NCBI RefSeq assembly: GCF_003573695.1
Contig: NW_020621936.1
Coordinates: 13,578,001 to 13,642,000 of the forward strand
DNA length: 64,000 nucleotides
Direction: 5' to 3'
Source of the DNA: Papaver somniferum
Lineage: Eukaryota > Streptophyta > Magnoliopsida > Ranunculales > Papaveraceae
Every line of letters starts with the position of its first letter. Within the stretch, counting starts at the first letter, position 1. Under the pieces are notes generated by a model. It was not told where the DNA came from. It saw nothing but the letters and a program-made list of their open reading frames with translations, and ran no database searches. The position numbers and the translations under genes were made by a program. Shown piece by piece: positions 1 to 12,780 of this stretch.

Positions 1-762
1 ATTGATTGTTTTCGATGCATTACATGCATCGAGCATACACGATATTTCATGAATATCAGTTCCTTAAATAACTTAGTTATTTAATTTAGCAACGTATGTT
101 ATTTCCTGCAGTGGGTCCCACGATCCAATCATTCGAGACATCAAGCATGTCACAAACTGGAGGATACTTACTGGGGTATTGGTCTGGAGGTTTACAGTGT
201 GCAGCGTGCAACGCGCCATTACGAGAACGTGTCAGGAAAAGTTGGACGGTTAACAGTGATGAGGAAAGTGGGCAAAGGTGTGATCGTGTGACAATCACCA
301 CTCATACACGACCCCACCACTCCATCACTTCACCTCCTCCACTTCCTACTAGAGATGAGGGTTGCGTTTTATGACTTGTATAAATAGGTCCTTCACCTAT
401 TTCCAAACAACACAGATGGAGAAAAACCAAGTGTTGTCATAGTATTCAGAAAACACCCAGAACTGATAGCTTACATTGTGCAAGCCAGTTCATCATTCTG
501 ATACAAGTCATAAACAGCCAATACCTTCACAATCTCAACACCTTCTTCGCTTCCCTCCCTAAGATCAACCCCATCTCCTTCACTTTGTGACCGAAGCAAG
601 TATGGAACGACCATTTCTTGGTTTAGGCCAGAATTGTATAGATTGATCTCTCGAATCAAAATCACTCCCATGCAGTGCATTTGTTTAGGGTTTAGATTAG
701 TTTCTCATCCACTCGCACCCAAATTTACCAAAACCAATAGAAACAGTTTTCACCCATAAACA
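1..762 (+). mobile_element. 3' part of a LARD-family LTR
   Basis: From about 140 onward this matches the last 600 bases of the LTRs at 5488-7339 and 11736-14316 and, reversed, those at 33079 and 50584. Shared landmarks are the block around 'gacatcaagcatgtcacaaactgg', a TATA box, 'ccttcttcgcttccctccctaagatcaac' and the A-rich terminus ending in AAACA at 762. What follows 762 is not the family PBS (TGGCGACCACAGTGGGAG), so this is a solo LTR or the 3' LTR of an element extending left of the window. The first 120 bases do not resemble the other copies, so a truncation or strong divergence lies there. Confidence 0.7.
379..388 (+). promoter_or_regulatory. LTR TATA box
   Basis: TATAAATAGG occupies the same place in every copy of this LTR family (6953, 33449 and 50952 on the appropriate strands), about 380 bases before the LTR end. 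It is the probable retrotransposon promoter; activity is not shown. Confidence 0.6.
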
Positions 763-1555
763 CCTAGTCCGGCCCCAAGTCTCTTTATCCTAAAAGGGAA
801 CCCTTAATGGATTAAGGGGTCTCCCATTCTAGGATTATTTATTTTCATGTATCAATAATCCCCTATAGAGATACCCTGTCAAAGTAACGCAGTCTCCGAT
901 CTGAACGCGTAGGGTTACAGGAAAATTATTGTCCATGTAGGGACCCTCGCCACCACGGTACCTTCTGGCCAAAGGATACTCTGGTAGGAAGTTGAATGTT
1001 CCACCAAGGTTAATCATACCTTAGCACCGAGCGATGGCTTGATTGTGCGACAAACTGGACATACTATGTCATAAATATTGTGCAACAAAGCAAGCAAAAT
1101 GCTATAACACACATTACCAAAAGGTAAAAAGTACGGAGTGGTATATGTACGTATTATATTTACGCAGGTACAAACAATACGGCGAAAATATTAACCAAAG
1201 GTAAAGGTTTCAAAAGGCATACTTCCATTGCAAATGAGCGAAGCTACAACAACGAAGGTACACCAGGAGACAACTCCATACCGAGCAAGTAAAGAGACAT
1301 CTTAGAGTCACCTTAGCCGAAAGAAAAACTAAAAGGTAAATAATATACGCCTAAGCAATAATCTTAAACTCAGATAAAACTTAGTTGCATGCTATGAGGG
1401 GATACCTTCTGGCCATGTTATATCTTGCTCGAGTGCCGACTGATTCAAAATAATAGCAAAGATACTTAAGCAGCGAGCGAAGGCTCCGCTTTTAAAAGGG
1501 GTGAAAACTTTTATCCCAGTCTCAGCTTTCATTAATGAAGGTGTGGGCTTCGTAA

Positions 1556-1662
1556 ACAAATACATACGTACATACATACATACTTATATGCATACATATA
1601 TACACATATATATACATGCATACATACATACATACTTGCATACATACAAACATACATATATT
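1556..1662. repeat. CATA/CATG microsatellite
   Basis: About 105 bases of imperfect tetranucleotide repeat (CATA with interruptions such as TATATACA and CTTG). It gives spurious Tyr/His/Ile-rich frames on both strands. Confidence 0.9.
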
Positions 1663-1689
1663 TGTGCGATAATATTAGCATCATAACCT

Positions 1690-2010
1690 TGTTCGATACT
1701 TCTATACTTCGAGGATACCTCAGCAAATTACTTCGATACTTTTATACTTCGAGGATACTTCAGCAAATTACTTCGATACTTCTATACTTCGAGGGCACCT
1801 CAGTAAACTACTTCGATACTTCTCTACATCGGCAAACTACTTCAGTATGTCGAGGCTCCCTCAGTAAAATAATATATCGATGGTACCTCAGTAAATTACT
1901 TCCATACTTCAATGGTACCTCAGCGAATTATTTTGATGCTTCAAGGGTACCTCAACAAGTTACTTCGAAGGTATTCAATACTTCGATGATACCTCAGAAA
2001 ATAAACGAAG
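1690..2010. repeat. 40-bp tandem repeat, about 7 degenerate copies
   Basis: Units of 40 bases contain 'cttcgatacttctatacttc' followed by 'gaggatacctcagcaaatta'. The first three copies (from 1691, 1731, 1771) are near identical and later ones decay. It lies upstream of an LTR-like promoter block and may belong to the U3 of that LTR. Confidence 0.8.
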
Positions 2011-2066
2011 GAGGATCAATATTTTTTTCTTAAGGGTCATTCTTCGAACAACCCTCAAGAAAAACT

Positions 2067-2850
2067 GTGAGTACCAAAAATCTTTTGTGCCACATATCAC
2101 GACATTAAAGGTGGAGTAACTTATTATGTTACAACAATGCACACTACATCTCTCCTTAGGATGCTAAGTTATGATGTTATCTCTATCGACGTGTGGCGCA
2201 ATGTTAAAGGTTGGAGTATCAAAGTACGCTACATTGGAGTACGCCAAATCACTACCAAGATTTCTTTTTGATTAAGAAATAGGTTGTAGTATAGGCACAT
2301 GGGTATGTCTGTCTGTCAGAGGTAGCTGAGCAGTCTACACATCTTTTAGTACGAAGGCGCAGTCGTCAACCACGTGGGCTCAGAGTACGTGGCATCCTTT
2401 GACTGGCGAATGTCCGCGACTAATGAAGGTACAACTTGTACGGAGGTTTCACAGTTCACGATGGCACATGAGGGAAGCTAAGGTGGCATCGTCTGATTGG
2501 AGATGGTGGGCGGCCAACAAAGGTACTAGATTCACCAAGGACCATCAGATCTCGATCGAACATAAGACACCAAAGATATCCATGATGCATATGGAGCTAT
2601 AAATACCCATCATCATCTCAAGAGAAGGGGGACTTTGGGGTGAGCTAGGAGTAGAGAAAAGACTCATCTCTCTATTTTCTCTCTTATTTATTAGAGCTTC
2701 ATTCTTTCTTCAGTGGAGTTCTTCCACCCAAATGTAACAAGAACAATAATAAAATTATTATCTTTACCCGTGGATGTAGGTTAAGATTAACCGAACCACG
2801 TAATCTCTTGTGTGATTTATTAACTTAGTTGCACTTACATTATCTTCTCA
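2067..2850 (+). mobile_element. Probable LTR fragment of an unidentified retroelement
   Basis: The block has LTR-like organisation: TATAAATA at 2598-2605, a CT-rich leader (2660-2720), an 'aataataaaattatta' polyadenylation-like stretch at 2743, and 'cccgtggatgtaggttaagattaaccgaaccacgtaa', a motif common near the R/U5 end of plant LTRs. No second copy, PBS or TSD was found in the window, so the boundaries are approximate. It could also be a promoter and 5' leader of another repeat type. Confidence 0.45.
2598..2605 (+). promoter_or_regulatory. TATA box of the LTR-like block
   Basis: TATAAATA in 'gagctataaatacccat', followed 60-120 bases downstream by a CT-rich leader. Position and context fit a pol II core promoter; no expression evidence. 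Confidence 0.45.
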
Positions 2851-2869
2851 CTTAAATATTTACTTACTG

Positions 2870-2975
2870 AGTTATCTCTGTTCTTAGAGTTTTCTCTGTT
2901 TTCTGAGTTATCTATGTTCTCTGAGTTATCTCTATTCTCTGAGTTATCTCTGTTCATCTGAGATATCTCTTTATT
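2870..2975. repeat. 'ctgagttatctctgttct' tandem repeat
   Basis: Five to six imperfect copies of an 18-20 base unit (GAGTTATCTCTGTTCT with variants). Confidence 0.75.
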
Positions 2976-5128
2976 TAGCTTATTTGCTTACTCGTCTCTG
3001 TATTACAGATATACCTTTGTTTTCTTAGCATCTTCTCCTGGGAAGTATCTTTACTTACTTAGTACATAATCTTCTGAGTAGATCTTATTTCGGACATACT
3101 ACTTAGTATTGGATTCTCTGAGATGTTCATATTACGTAGACTATGGGAAAAATAGTAGTCACAAATCTCTTATGATCAACCACACAGAACAGAGTCTGTT
3201 AACAATGGATTATCAAAAGATGTCTTTAGAACTACAATCAATCTAAAGATCCCCGTCGAAACTTCGATCTAGTTTGAGTAAATCTTATATCAGAAGAGAA
3301 GATTCTCAAGCATAAAAAAACTAGGTGCAATTAGCTTTCAACAGCTATTAGTCAATCAAATCAATCGAAAAATAATAATAAACTGCAATTATCTAGTTTC
3401 CCACCAACGGTACTCGTAGAGCTTCCCAATACCAAAGAAGTCTTTAAAACGAGCGGTCGTAGGAGATTTTGCCTAATTAGGGTACTTTCCTCTCCGAATA
3501 GACGACTCCACCTGTAACAACACAAGTTTTGCTGGCTATGAGGATTAGTTTGCTCGAAATGCAAACTTCAATATTTATTGACCAAGGAAGTTTGGACACC
3601 AAGGAATTTCCAAAATCGAAAATATTCTCAAGATATGCAATATATTTCCAAATTCGGTTTCCATAAATCCTGGAAATGCTTTGTCCAAATATTGACTGAA
3701 ATCTCAGTAGAAAATCTCCGATTACTAAATGCATATTACCAATTTTTATTTTTCTAAAGATATTGCACTTTAATTGCTGGAAATTAAAAGCATATAAAAC
3801 TAAAAACCTTAATTAAAAGATTCTCAATTTATTTCGATTTGGGATTCTCCTTTAGCTATTAAGGAATATCTTTGAACAATAAAAGATAAGTGTTACTGCA
3901 CATGTTCGAAATATGTCGACATCTTTAATTTGTAAATCCTTTTTCATATTTACAATCTTGGAACCAATTTTCCACACTTCCAAACAAGTTTAGAATTGGT
4001 TCCTCTGACTTCCAAGAACTATGTGATTAATTATCCTATTAAATCACCAATCATGGGTTTCACGGTTCTACCAAAACAAGTTTCGGTTCTACCTCCATGT
4101 GGGTACTAGGATAAGTCACGCTAGCTTTCCAAAATTTGGTTGACTAGGTACTAGGATCGGTTACCACATATTTATGGTATCTAACTTGTATTCGGTTACA
4201 CAAGTAATAGGATCGTTTACCAATATCTAAGACTTGTTGTACCTCTTACAAGGATCGGTTCCCCTTTGCTTGTGATCGGTTGCACCTCTTACTAGGATCG
4301 GTTCCCCAATGTCTAGAATTGGTCATACCAATTACAACAAATCGATGATACCATCTCAGGTGATTACTTAAGATCGGTTTCACTAATAAAAGTCATACCA
4401 ATACAAAAGTAAGGCCTTGTGAATAGGTTTACCAAGACACATAAACAAGTTATGAGAGATTATACTAAACACACATATTGGTAATCCAAAGATTTGCAAC
4501 GAATAACAATACCAATAAGCCTATCGATTTCCCTTTCGACTCATAAAACAAGTTTATGAATTGTAATTCCTTTAAACGAATGTAAAACATTGTTTCCTAG
4601 GACGAAATCTTCACCCATACCCATACATAATCATAATAGCATTCATACGACTATGTCGATGTCTTATATACGAAGTTCAAAAGATAAACGTTATACTTCG
4701 TATTGTAATTCCTTAATACTATGTCTAACTAGAGTATAATCATTCACAGCTCCACATTTATGTTTTCAATGTGCACAACTTGAAAGGTACGTTAGGAATG
4801 AAATAGTTCAAGTCAAATATTACTAACCTCAAGAGGAAGGATGATGTCGTCGTTGTAGCTCCTTACTTCTTCACATTCTTCAAGTCTTCATGCAATACTT
4901 GTGAGTCTCATATCCTAATAACTTTCTAGTAAACCTATACGAAGTTGACTCTAGTAAATAATCAAGCAACTCTTTAAATGAATTTTGATTCACTAAAATA
5001 TGACAACCAAACTTGAAATACCAACACTTGGTGGGTTCAACCGAGATATGCTCTAACACTGGTAAACCCAAAAAAATTGATTTCAAAATTTCTAATTTTT
5101 GAGCGATTGCATGTTACTAAAACCTAGT
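2976..5128. other. AT-rich unassigned repeat, no gene seen
   Basis: Frames are short and stop-dense on both strands. Between about 4080 and 4390 the motif 'aggatcggtt(a/c)cc' recurs at irregular spacing (4154, 4211, 4254, 4296), an interspersed-repeat signature. The 3300-3560 portion looks like decayed repeat sequence read on the minus strand, but no domain was recognised. Confidence 0.4.
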
Positions 5129-5314
5129 TTAGAGGATTGCGATGATAGAAAAGTACCTGATTTGACCCATTTCCTCCTCTTGTGCGATCAAAGATGGTTC
5201 AACTTCCTCAACCGTTTTCTTTGTTTTGTTCCGAATCGTTTCAACAATTCCGGGATTATTCTCACTAGGAAATTTCCTGTTAGTAGGATGCTTCACTCTT
5301 GGTTGTTTCGACAT
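5129..5314 (-). CDS. Small hypothetical ORF, possible 5' exon
   Basis: A 61-codon frame begins MSKQPRVKHPTNRK and follows a CT-rich, leader-like sequence (5480-5320 read on the minus strand). The peptide is basic at the N-terminus and Glu-rich at the C-terminus. A potential splice donor (ATCAG/GTAC) follows the codons for 'EEEMGQI', so this could be the first exon of a minus-strand gene, but no downstream exon was identified between 3000 and 5100. The upstream end abuts the LTR at 5488, so the insertion may have cut off its promoter. No family is recognised; it could equally be part of a repeat. Confidence 0.25.
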   Translation of the reverse strand: MSKQPRVKHPTNRKFPSENNPGIVETIRNKTKKTVEEVEPSLIAQEEEMGQIRYFSIIAIL

Positions 5315-5487
5315 TTTGTAGAAGAAGAAAACGATTAATCGTATTTGGATCTTCGATAATCGACGATGTTTTGGTTTCAAAAAAATGAAAAAAGAGGGAG
5401 AAGAAGAAGAGAAAAATCGGTTTGTGAGGGGATGTAAATGAAAATCTGATTTTGTTTTTAAGTTTTATTCTTAAGAGTTAATGGGGG

Positions 5488-7339
5488 TGTTGATGGTGGT
5501 TTTTAGTTCAGTGCTAAGATTGTAAAACCCTGTATTAAATGCGTCGTCGTTCTGCAAAGAAGACGAGCCGTTTAAAGGTTATGAGTGCCCAAGCCTCTTT
5601 ACTTACATATGTATTGACAAATTCAGTATATGTATATAAAATTTATCCAGAATGGTGCATGTAACAACAATCCCAAATATTCTATAAATTTTATTAAACT
5701 CCCGCTTGCATTATTCACTAATGTACAGCCGGTCGAGTATTTTCCTATGCTATGTTCCCCAGCTGAAATGTTAATATTGGTATGACATGACAATTATTGT
5801 TCACTCGCAGCGGAGTAGCATGAATTTCTCGAAGTATCAGTATTAAGATCTGCATGAAAATACTCAGGAACACGCAAGTTGTACCGCTCTTTGATAAAGA
5901 GATTTCTTATGCCGACGCACAAATAATTTATCGAAAACTGTTTATTTTGTGTCAGATCATGAAATTCAATTTTCTAACCTAATTTTACTTATTTGCAAAA
6001 ATTAGGTCTTTTGCGCCTTGTGCAAATATCTCAACCTATTGGTTGAGGCCAAACCTAGGTAAACTAGGAAACTTATCCGCCATGGAGCTGGTAGGAGAAA
6101 AATCCTACCAGAAAACAAGAAACAAAGGAGGAATTGTGGAAAATAAGAGCAATGACAAAAGAGGCGCGGGCACGCCACATAGACAGCCAATCCGCTACAA
6201 TAGGCGCCGCTTGTGGCCGTTGTCCACGCTCCATGTTTCTCTTGCAGGCCCTCTCTCCCATCGACCAATCAGGTCGCTCTAAACGCGCCACACGCATTTA
6301 GAATAAGGTTGGCCCCATGATGCTTGTCGCCCCCCTTTATATCGACCAATCATCACAGGCGCCATGCCAATTGGATAGCCAACCTGCCAAATCGTGCCAG
6401 TATGCCAATTGGCAGGCCATGCCATTCCGCGACAACAATATGCCAATGGCTTTGGTCAAACCAAAAGGGAACCCTATTTTTCTAGTCATGGCCCAATTAT
6501 GCCACTTTGGGCCCACAACATGCTCAAGCCATGTAGGACCCAAAAGGCGCCACTTTTCCACTGTGCCACTATGTAGGCGCCACTATGCCATTATACCGCC
6601 TAGCTTGGGTGCGATTGGTCAGAATAACTAGGTCTTATATATTAGACCCACTCAACAACTTGTTGCACATTTTTCCACGAAACACTCGAGACATCAAACA
6701 TGTCACAAACTGGGGGATACTCATAAGGGTATTGGTCTGGCGGTTTACAGTGTGTGGCGTGCAATGCGCCCATTATAAGAAAGTGTCAGGAAAGAGCGGA
6801 CGGTTAGATAGAAGTAAGAAAATAGTGGGTGTAAGGCTGACCAGTTTCCCGTCACAATGGGAACGTGATGGTAAACCGCTTCTAGACAACCCCACTTCTC
6901 CACTACTTAACTATCTCCACTTCCTATGAGATCAAGGGTGCTCAATGACTTGTATAAATAGGTTTTCAACCTATTTCGACCGACAACAGATTTTGGTAAT
7001 AAACACAGTATCCAGAAAAACACCAAGAACTGATAGCTTACATTCCGTAAGCCAGATCCATATTCTGATACAAGTCATAAAACAGCCACACCTTCAAAAT
7101 CCAATATTTTGATCTCAACACCTTCTTCGCTTCCCTCCCTAAGATCAACCCTTCTCCTTCACTTTGTGACGGAAGCAAGTATGGAACTCCCATTTCTTGG
7201 TTTAGGCCAGAATTGTACAGATTGATCTCTCGAATCTAAAGTACTCCCGTGCAGTGCATTTGTTAAAGGTTTAGATTCGTTTCTCGGCGGCACACCCAAA
7301 TTTACCATTGCCAGTAGAATCAGTTTTTACCCCAAAACA
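5488..7339 (+). repeat. 5' LTR of LARD copy 1
   Basis: 1852 bases from TGTTGATGG to AAACA. Contains GC-rich gene-free U3 repeats around 6150-6600, a TATA box at 6953 and the conserved leader. Only about two copies of the 'catcgaccaatcaggtcgctct' unit are present, against five in the 3' LTR. Confidence 0.8.
6953..6960 (+). promoter_or_regulatory. LTR TATA box
   Basis: TATAAATA followed by GG, matching the other family members. Predicted start of the element transcript about 30 bases downstream. Confidence 0.6.
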
Positions 7340-7341
7340 AC

Positions 7342-7359
7342 TGGCGGCCACAGTGGGAG
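7342..7359 (+). other. Primer-binding site
   Basis: TGGCGGCCACAGTGGGAG lies two bases after the LTR end. The minus-strand copy has TGGCGACCACAGTGGGAG in the equivalent place, so one base differs. The priming tRNA was not identified. Confidence 0.65.
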
Positions 7360-10300
7360 ATTAATCTCTCGGTTGCAAAATCAGTTTCTCAGGATTCATT
7401 CCATTTTTCTCAATTTCAAAAGGGTGGATCTTAGATCCAATTCAATCATTAAACTCAATTTAGGTTCAACAACCAATTTCAATTATGGTGTTCCTTTCGC
7501 TAAGAAGCTTCACAAAAATGTTATTCCAATCAATGCTACTGGAAATGCATTGGATAGCGTAGCACCAGTAAATCTCCCAGATGAAATGACCATAAAGTCG
7601 CGTGAAGACACATGAAGACGTGATTACTACTTAGGAAGGCACAATGGCTTCTCTCGAGGTCCGAATGGAGCAGTCACATTTGCAACACCATAAGTGTTAT
7701 ATGGAGCAATCCGGAAACGCCTCAAAGTTATCACCAATATTAATGTCTATAGGGTCCACATTCAGGGAGATAAAAGGAATATTCGCATAGCCATTGTTCC
7801 GGTATGGAGATAGTCGACAACAAATCTCAACACCAGTGGAGTCCTAGAAAGGAACCTGCAGAGATCACAAAAGCGAGGGTCTATCTCCATTCCACCACTA
7901 CTACCATTTTATGGTCAGGAGTATCCGCTATCACTTCATCTGCAAAATGTATAGATCCAGACCATGGCGCAATTCTGGGAATTCATACATCTACAATAAT
8001 AAAAGAGGCTTGACACATCTTCAAATCATTCATAGGGGTTCGCCTATTATGCCGAACCAAGCAAGAGCAAGCCATGGACATCTTCAGATCTACTGGAGCC
8101 GACACGTCAAGAGAGCAGCCTCAAGAAGATAACAGTGCCCGTACCATCATGTCAGGAAAGAATCCGCAACCAAGATAACTTCACGCAGAGGAAGATTCGA
8201 GAAGTTGTTGCACCAAAAGGATCCATGTTTCCCATATCCTTTGCCCAAAGAAACGGTTAATGCTGAAGAGTTCTCCAAATTGCCTACCGGAAGAACCTAT
8301 ATAGGGATATTCCAGCAAAATAACAGTCATCTCGATGACTACGTCATGAGATCCAAAATTAAAACCCTTTATTTCCAAGTATACTGCTGGTACTAACACA
8401 TCAAAAGATAACTCACAATGAGACACACCTCATCAGCAACGTCACCCACGGACATGACATGTGGTTTAGAAAGGTTACGGGTCGTTTTGCAAGAACTCCG
8501 TCAGAAACATTTTTACACTGCCCTCCGGAAGAATTGAAATTGGTGCTAATTGGTGAAGAATATGGGAGTGATACATATACCAAATGATTCGTATGGAAGT
8601 CTTCTACAACATACTAAAAGGACACATCAATCCCATGAACGAGCTATAAATAGAAGCCGAAACTCTCGACTACGTGACAACTGAAAACCTACATAATTCT
8701 TCCTGGAAAGTTCTGAATTCTCGGTGTTAGGTACTTTTCACCCACCAAACGGACTCCGAATATATAAATTCTTTACGAAAAAGTTATATTTTCCTCTTAG
8801 AAAAAGAATGAGAAGTCAATCACCTCATTCCGATATCAGACGAAGATTCTGCGATTGTTTTGGCAAAGAGACACGAATCTGAAATTTTCATCAAGTCTAT
8901 ACACCAAGGTCGCAAGCAAGCAACAATAGGCAAGATGCCGCACACAGATAATCATGCAAGAGCTACTTAGCCTAAATAAAAAAGAGAAGGATAAGAAGAA
9001 ATAACCTCACGGATATGAGTTATATTAAAAGGAGGAATCCTTCTTTTGGGCCATACTTTCCGAGCAAATCTTTGCGGTTACCAGATTTTGTGGCCGTGGC
9101 CGCCACGCCACTCTTTCCTGCCAAGGATCGTGTCGTAGCTGCCACTCCTTCCTTCCAAGGATCGTGCCGTAGCCGGCACTCCTTCCTGCCAAAGATTGTG
9201 TCGTAGCCGCCACTCCTTCCTGCCAAAGATCGTGGAATAACCGCCACTCCTTCCTGCCAAGGATCGTGCCGTAGCCGCCACTCCTTCCTGCCAAAGATCG
9301 TGTTGTATCTGCCACTCCTTCCTTCCCAAGATCGTGTCGTAGCCATCACTCTTTCCTTCCAAGGTTCGTGCCTGTAGCCACCAATCCTTCCTTCCAAGGA
9401 TCGTGTCGTATATGCCACTCCTTCCTGCCAAGGATCGTGCCGTAGCCGCCACACTCCTCCCTGTCAAGGATCATGATCGCAGCCAACCAAGGTTTGTAGC
9501 TTTGGCCACTTTTTGTCTCATCCCGCAAAAACTCATGGTCGTGGACAGTTTTACTCGCTTACACATCCAGCCAATCCCTTTGCTTCCATGGATTCCCATG
9601 AAATTCTAGCCAACCTACTTTGTTCCCACGATAATGCAGTCTCTTCTGATAACAGTTGCTGCCAAGAACCTTTGTTGCTTGTTTGTTGATACCAGCTAGA
9701 GCTTCACCATAGCAACAACCACTACAAAGGTAATCCGTACTTCTCCATTCATATTTTAGTTTCACATGGAAGAAGTAATAGAATCACCAGTACGGATGCA
9801 AGATGGTTATATCTTTATCATGGTCAACCCACCGTCCATACAAGATAGAAACATGTAAACCGCACTTGGGGACTGAGGCTCTACACGGAATCCCTCCACT
9901 GCCAAAGCTCAGAAGACATGGTCAACCAAAAAGTCATAGCCACGACAAGGTCATCTACTCTTCAAAGGTGTAACGTAAGGATATCATCACCTCTCTGTCT
10001 GGAAGGCGCCTGCAACTCTTTACGAGGCCCCGACGGATCCCAAGCCTATTCAGAGAAAACAACTTCAATAACTAAAGAGAAGTGCGACTGGGGGATGCTC
10101 ATCGCAGTCCATCCCCGACAATAGTCAAAGATTCATGAGATAACTCCATAGATACAGCTGAAACATTTTGCTTGAAGAAACATGGGGAGCCACGATTAAC
10201 AACATAACTCTCTCACTTCTACCTCTTCGTTATCCAGTATATTTCGTCCATGTGATGTTTCGCATCCCAGCATCGCATCCAGGAGAGTACAATAAGCTTG

Positions 10301-11720
10301 TATCAAATCCCATAGGCGTGTATTCAAGGTGATACAATCAAAGTAGGCTACACTTGGGGACTGAAGCCTCCTTCAGGTTTAGAAGTTTAAACACAGTCAC
10401 CACCTTACCAGCGAATGCAGTAGAAGCACATCTTCCACGAGAAAATAGGCTCAGGATAATTACACATGGGGACTACCAACATGGGATGCCTTCACTTCCC
10501 TCAACCAGGTTATTTCTGATGTCAATATCATCACTGTCGAAGCTTTACGAGCCGCAGGAATCTCTTAGCATGAAGCCGTACACGTGCATGGAAGACTCCC
10601 AAAAGCACACCGCAGAGATATTCACATATCCGTCCACGCCATCGGATCTATGAAGAGACAGCAGTGTAACAAGGGACTTCTCACCGCATCCCATTCGATA
10701 CAATAGTCCAAGATGCAGAAGATGGTTCGAAGGATGTCGCTTGGAATGAAGTTCTTGAAGACTTGATAGCAGCACGTCGACAGCGAAATGCTTCTCAACG
10801 CGTCTACTTCACCCAACGACTCCAGAAGATTTCGACCATACAAGCATCCACAGCATATCATCATCGCAATCAGAAAGACAAGAATAAGCCTTCCAGATAC
10901 TGGCTCAGCAGTCCAGACACCAAATAACTTAAAGTCAACAACGCAGCTACACTCTCCAAGATTAGCCCTGACATGATCATTGCCGAACATATATATTTCA
11001 TCCATCCATCCCAAGAGCGCAGTGGAGTTTGGGTTAATTTTGAAACCCACTGGAGAGGTTAGATACTCATTCTGCTGAAGACATAACCTTATTACACATT
11101 CTGGAGAAGATCGATGGTACTGTTGGCTGCATGCGCAAAAGATAAAATAGCACCTACCTTGAGTTACCCTGACTCGCCTTGATGCTGATTATAACTATTG
11201 GAGATTGCTTTGTTGCCATTGCTGCTCGCTCTGCCGCTGCTAACAAAGAACGTCATTCACACCGAGCTAAATATCCAAGTTTGATCAACTACTCATGGAT
11301 ATTACACTCACAGCTAAAATACGAGAACAAGATGTACTTACCTTGCTTCCGATGATTGGCACGCTCGTGATGGAGCTGCTGATAGTGACGAAGAGAAGCC
11401 TGATGTGGCAGACGAAAGCATGGAGCCAGACGAGCAACAAAAATGGAAAAGGGTTGATACCCCTTTTTTATACGAACAGAGTTTCCAAAATAAAGATTAC
11501 TTCTTTCTCCATTAACGAGAATAGATGGCTGGGCCCGTAGCACTCATGCTCCATAGCCGAGCTTACAACACGCTACTACGAAAACCACTGGTCGCGCGGT
11601 CCCGTTGTTGAAGGACGATTAGAATTTTCCTGGTAATATCTACCTGCTTTATCTTTTCAATTTGAATCTTGACTGTCACTATATAGTGCTTACCTCGCAA
11701 CAATGTCACTGTTACATGCT
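7360..11720 (+). other. LARD copy 1 interior, non-coding
   Basis: Over 4.3 kb contains only short frames. The first (7373-7615, 80 codons) is not conserved in the minus-strand relative and shows no gag similarity. Parts of 10200-11050 are conserved with 47640-48190 of the other copy at nucleotide level without a shared reading frame, which suggests conserved RNA or simple common ancestry rather than a protein. A 34-bp minisatellite occupies 9105-9480. Confidence 0.6.
9105..9480. repeat. 34-bp minisatellite, about 10-11 copies
   Basis: Unit: 'cactccttcctgccaaagat' plus 'cgtgtcgtagccgc'. Exact 34-base spacing is seen at 9177, 9211, 9245 and 9279. Because 34 is not a multiple of three and the unit lacks minus-strand stops, all three minus frames stay open for 90-140 codons; this is a repeat artefact, not a gene. 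The minus-strand LARD copy lacks the array. Confidence 0.9.
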
Positions 11721-11735
11721 AAGCAGGGGACTTAA
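11721..11735 (+). other. Polypurine tract
   Basis: AAGCAGGGGACTTAA directly precedes the 3' LTR. The minus-strand copy has GCATGGGACTTAAT in the same place. It is the expected plus-strand primer for reverse transcription. Confidence 0.65.
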
Positions 11736-12469
11736 TGTTGATGGTGGTTTTTAGTTCAGGGCTAAGATTGTAAAACCCTGTATTAAATGCGTCGTCGTTC
11801 TGCAAACAAGCCGAGCCGTTTAAGAGTGATGAGTTCCCAAGGCTCTTTACTTACATATATATTGAGCAATTCAGTATATATAAAAAATTTATCCAGAATG
11901 GTGCATGTAGCAACAATCCCAAATATTCTATAAATTTTATTAAACTCCCGCTTGCATTATTCGCTAATGTACAGCCGGTCGAGTATTTTCCTATGCTATG
12001 CTCCCCAGCTGAACTCTTAATATTGGTATGACATGACAATTACTGTTCACTCGCAGCTGAGTAGCATGAATTTCCCGAAGTATCATTATTAATATTTGCA
12101 TGAAAATACTCAGGAACACGCAAGTTGTACCGCTCTCTGATAAAGAGATTTCTTGTGCCGACGCACAAATAGTTTATCGAAAACTGTTTAATTTTGTGTC
12201 AACTCACAAAATTCAATTTTCTAACATAATTTTACCTATTTGCAAAAATTTGGTCTTTTGCGCCTTGTGCAAATATCTCAACCATATTGGTTGAGGCCAA
12301 ACCTAGGTAGCTATTAGGAGCAAAGTCCTACCAGAAAACAAGAAACAAAAGAGGAATTATGGCAAATAAGAGAAATGACAAAAAAGACGCGACCACACCA
12401 CATAGCCGGCCAATCCGCTCCAATAGGCGCCACTTGTGGCCGTTGGACAAGCTCCATGTTTCTCTTGCC

Positions 12470-12780
12470 GTCCCCCTCTCCCATCGACAAATCAAGTTGC
12501 TCTAAATGCGCCACATGCATTTAGAATAAGGCTGGCCCTATGATGCTTGCGGCCCCTTTTCATCGACCAATCAGGTCGCTCTAAATGCGCCGCACGCATT
12601 TATAATGAGGCCGACCCTATGCTGCTTGTCGGCCCCCTTTCCATCGACCAATCAGGTCGTTCTAAATACGCCACACGCATTTAGAATGAGGCTGACCCCA
12701 TGCTGTTTGTCGGCCCCCTCTCCTATCGACCAATCAGATCGCTCAAAACCCGCTGCACACACTTTAAATAAAGTTGGAAG
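12470..12780. repeat. About 80-bp tandem repeat in LTR U3
   Basis: Four units carry 'atcgaccaatcaggtcgctct' at about 12482, 12560, 12643 and 12725 (spacing 78-83). Each also carries 'cgcatttagaatgaggctga'. The 5' LTR has fewer copies, so the array explains part of the LTR length difference. Confidence 0.8.

Larger units (their letters stand above)
763..2066. other. Unassigned repeat-rich spacer
   Basis: No convincing gene is visible. The stretch contains a CATA microsatellite and a 40-bp tandem repeat (listed separately). The short open frames here are low-complexity or lack any recognisable domain. Confidence 0.5.

Noticed and set aside
1501..1726. Frames rich in Tyr, His and Ile
   Set aside because: Translation of the CATA microsatellite.
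7373..7615. 80-codon frame immediately after the LARD PBS as a relic gag
   Set aside because: Not conserved in the second family copy and no gag motif.
9020..9467. Three minus-strand frames of 96-144 codons with RSLAGRSG-like repeats
   Set aside because: Produced by a stop-free 34-bp minisatellite; three overlapping frames cannot all be genes.
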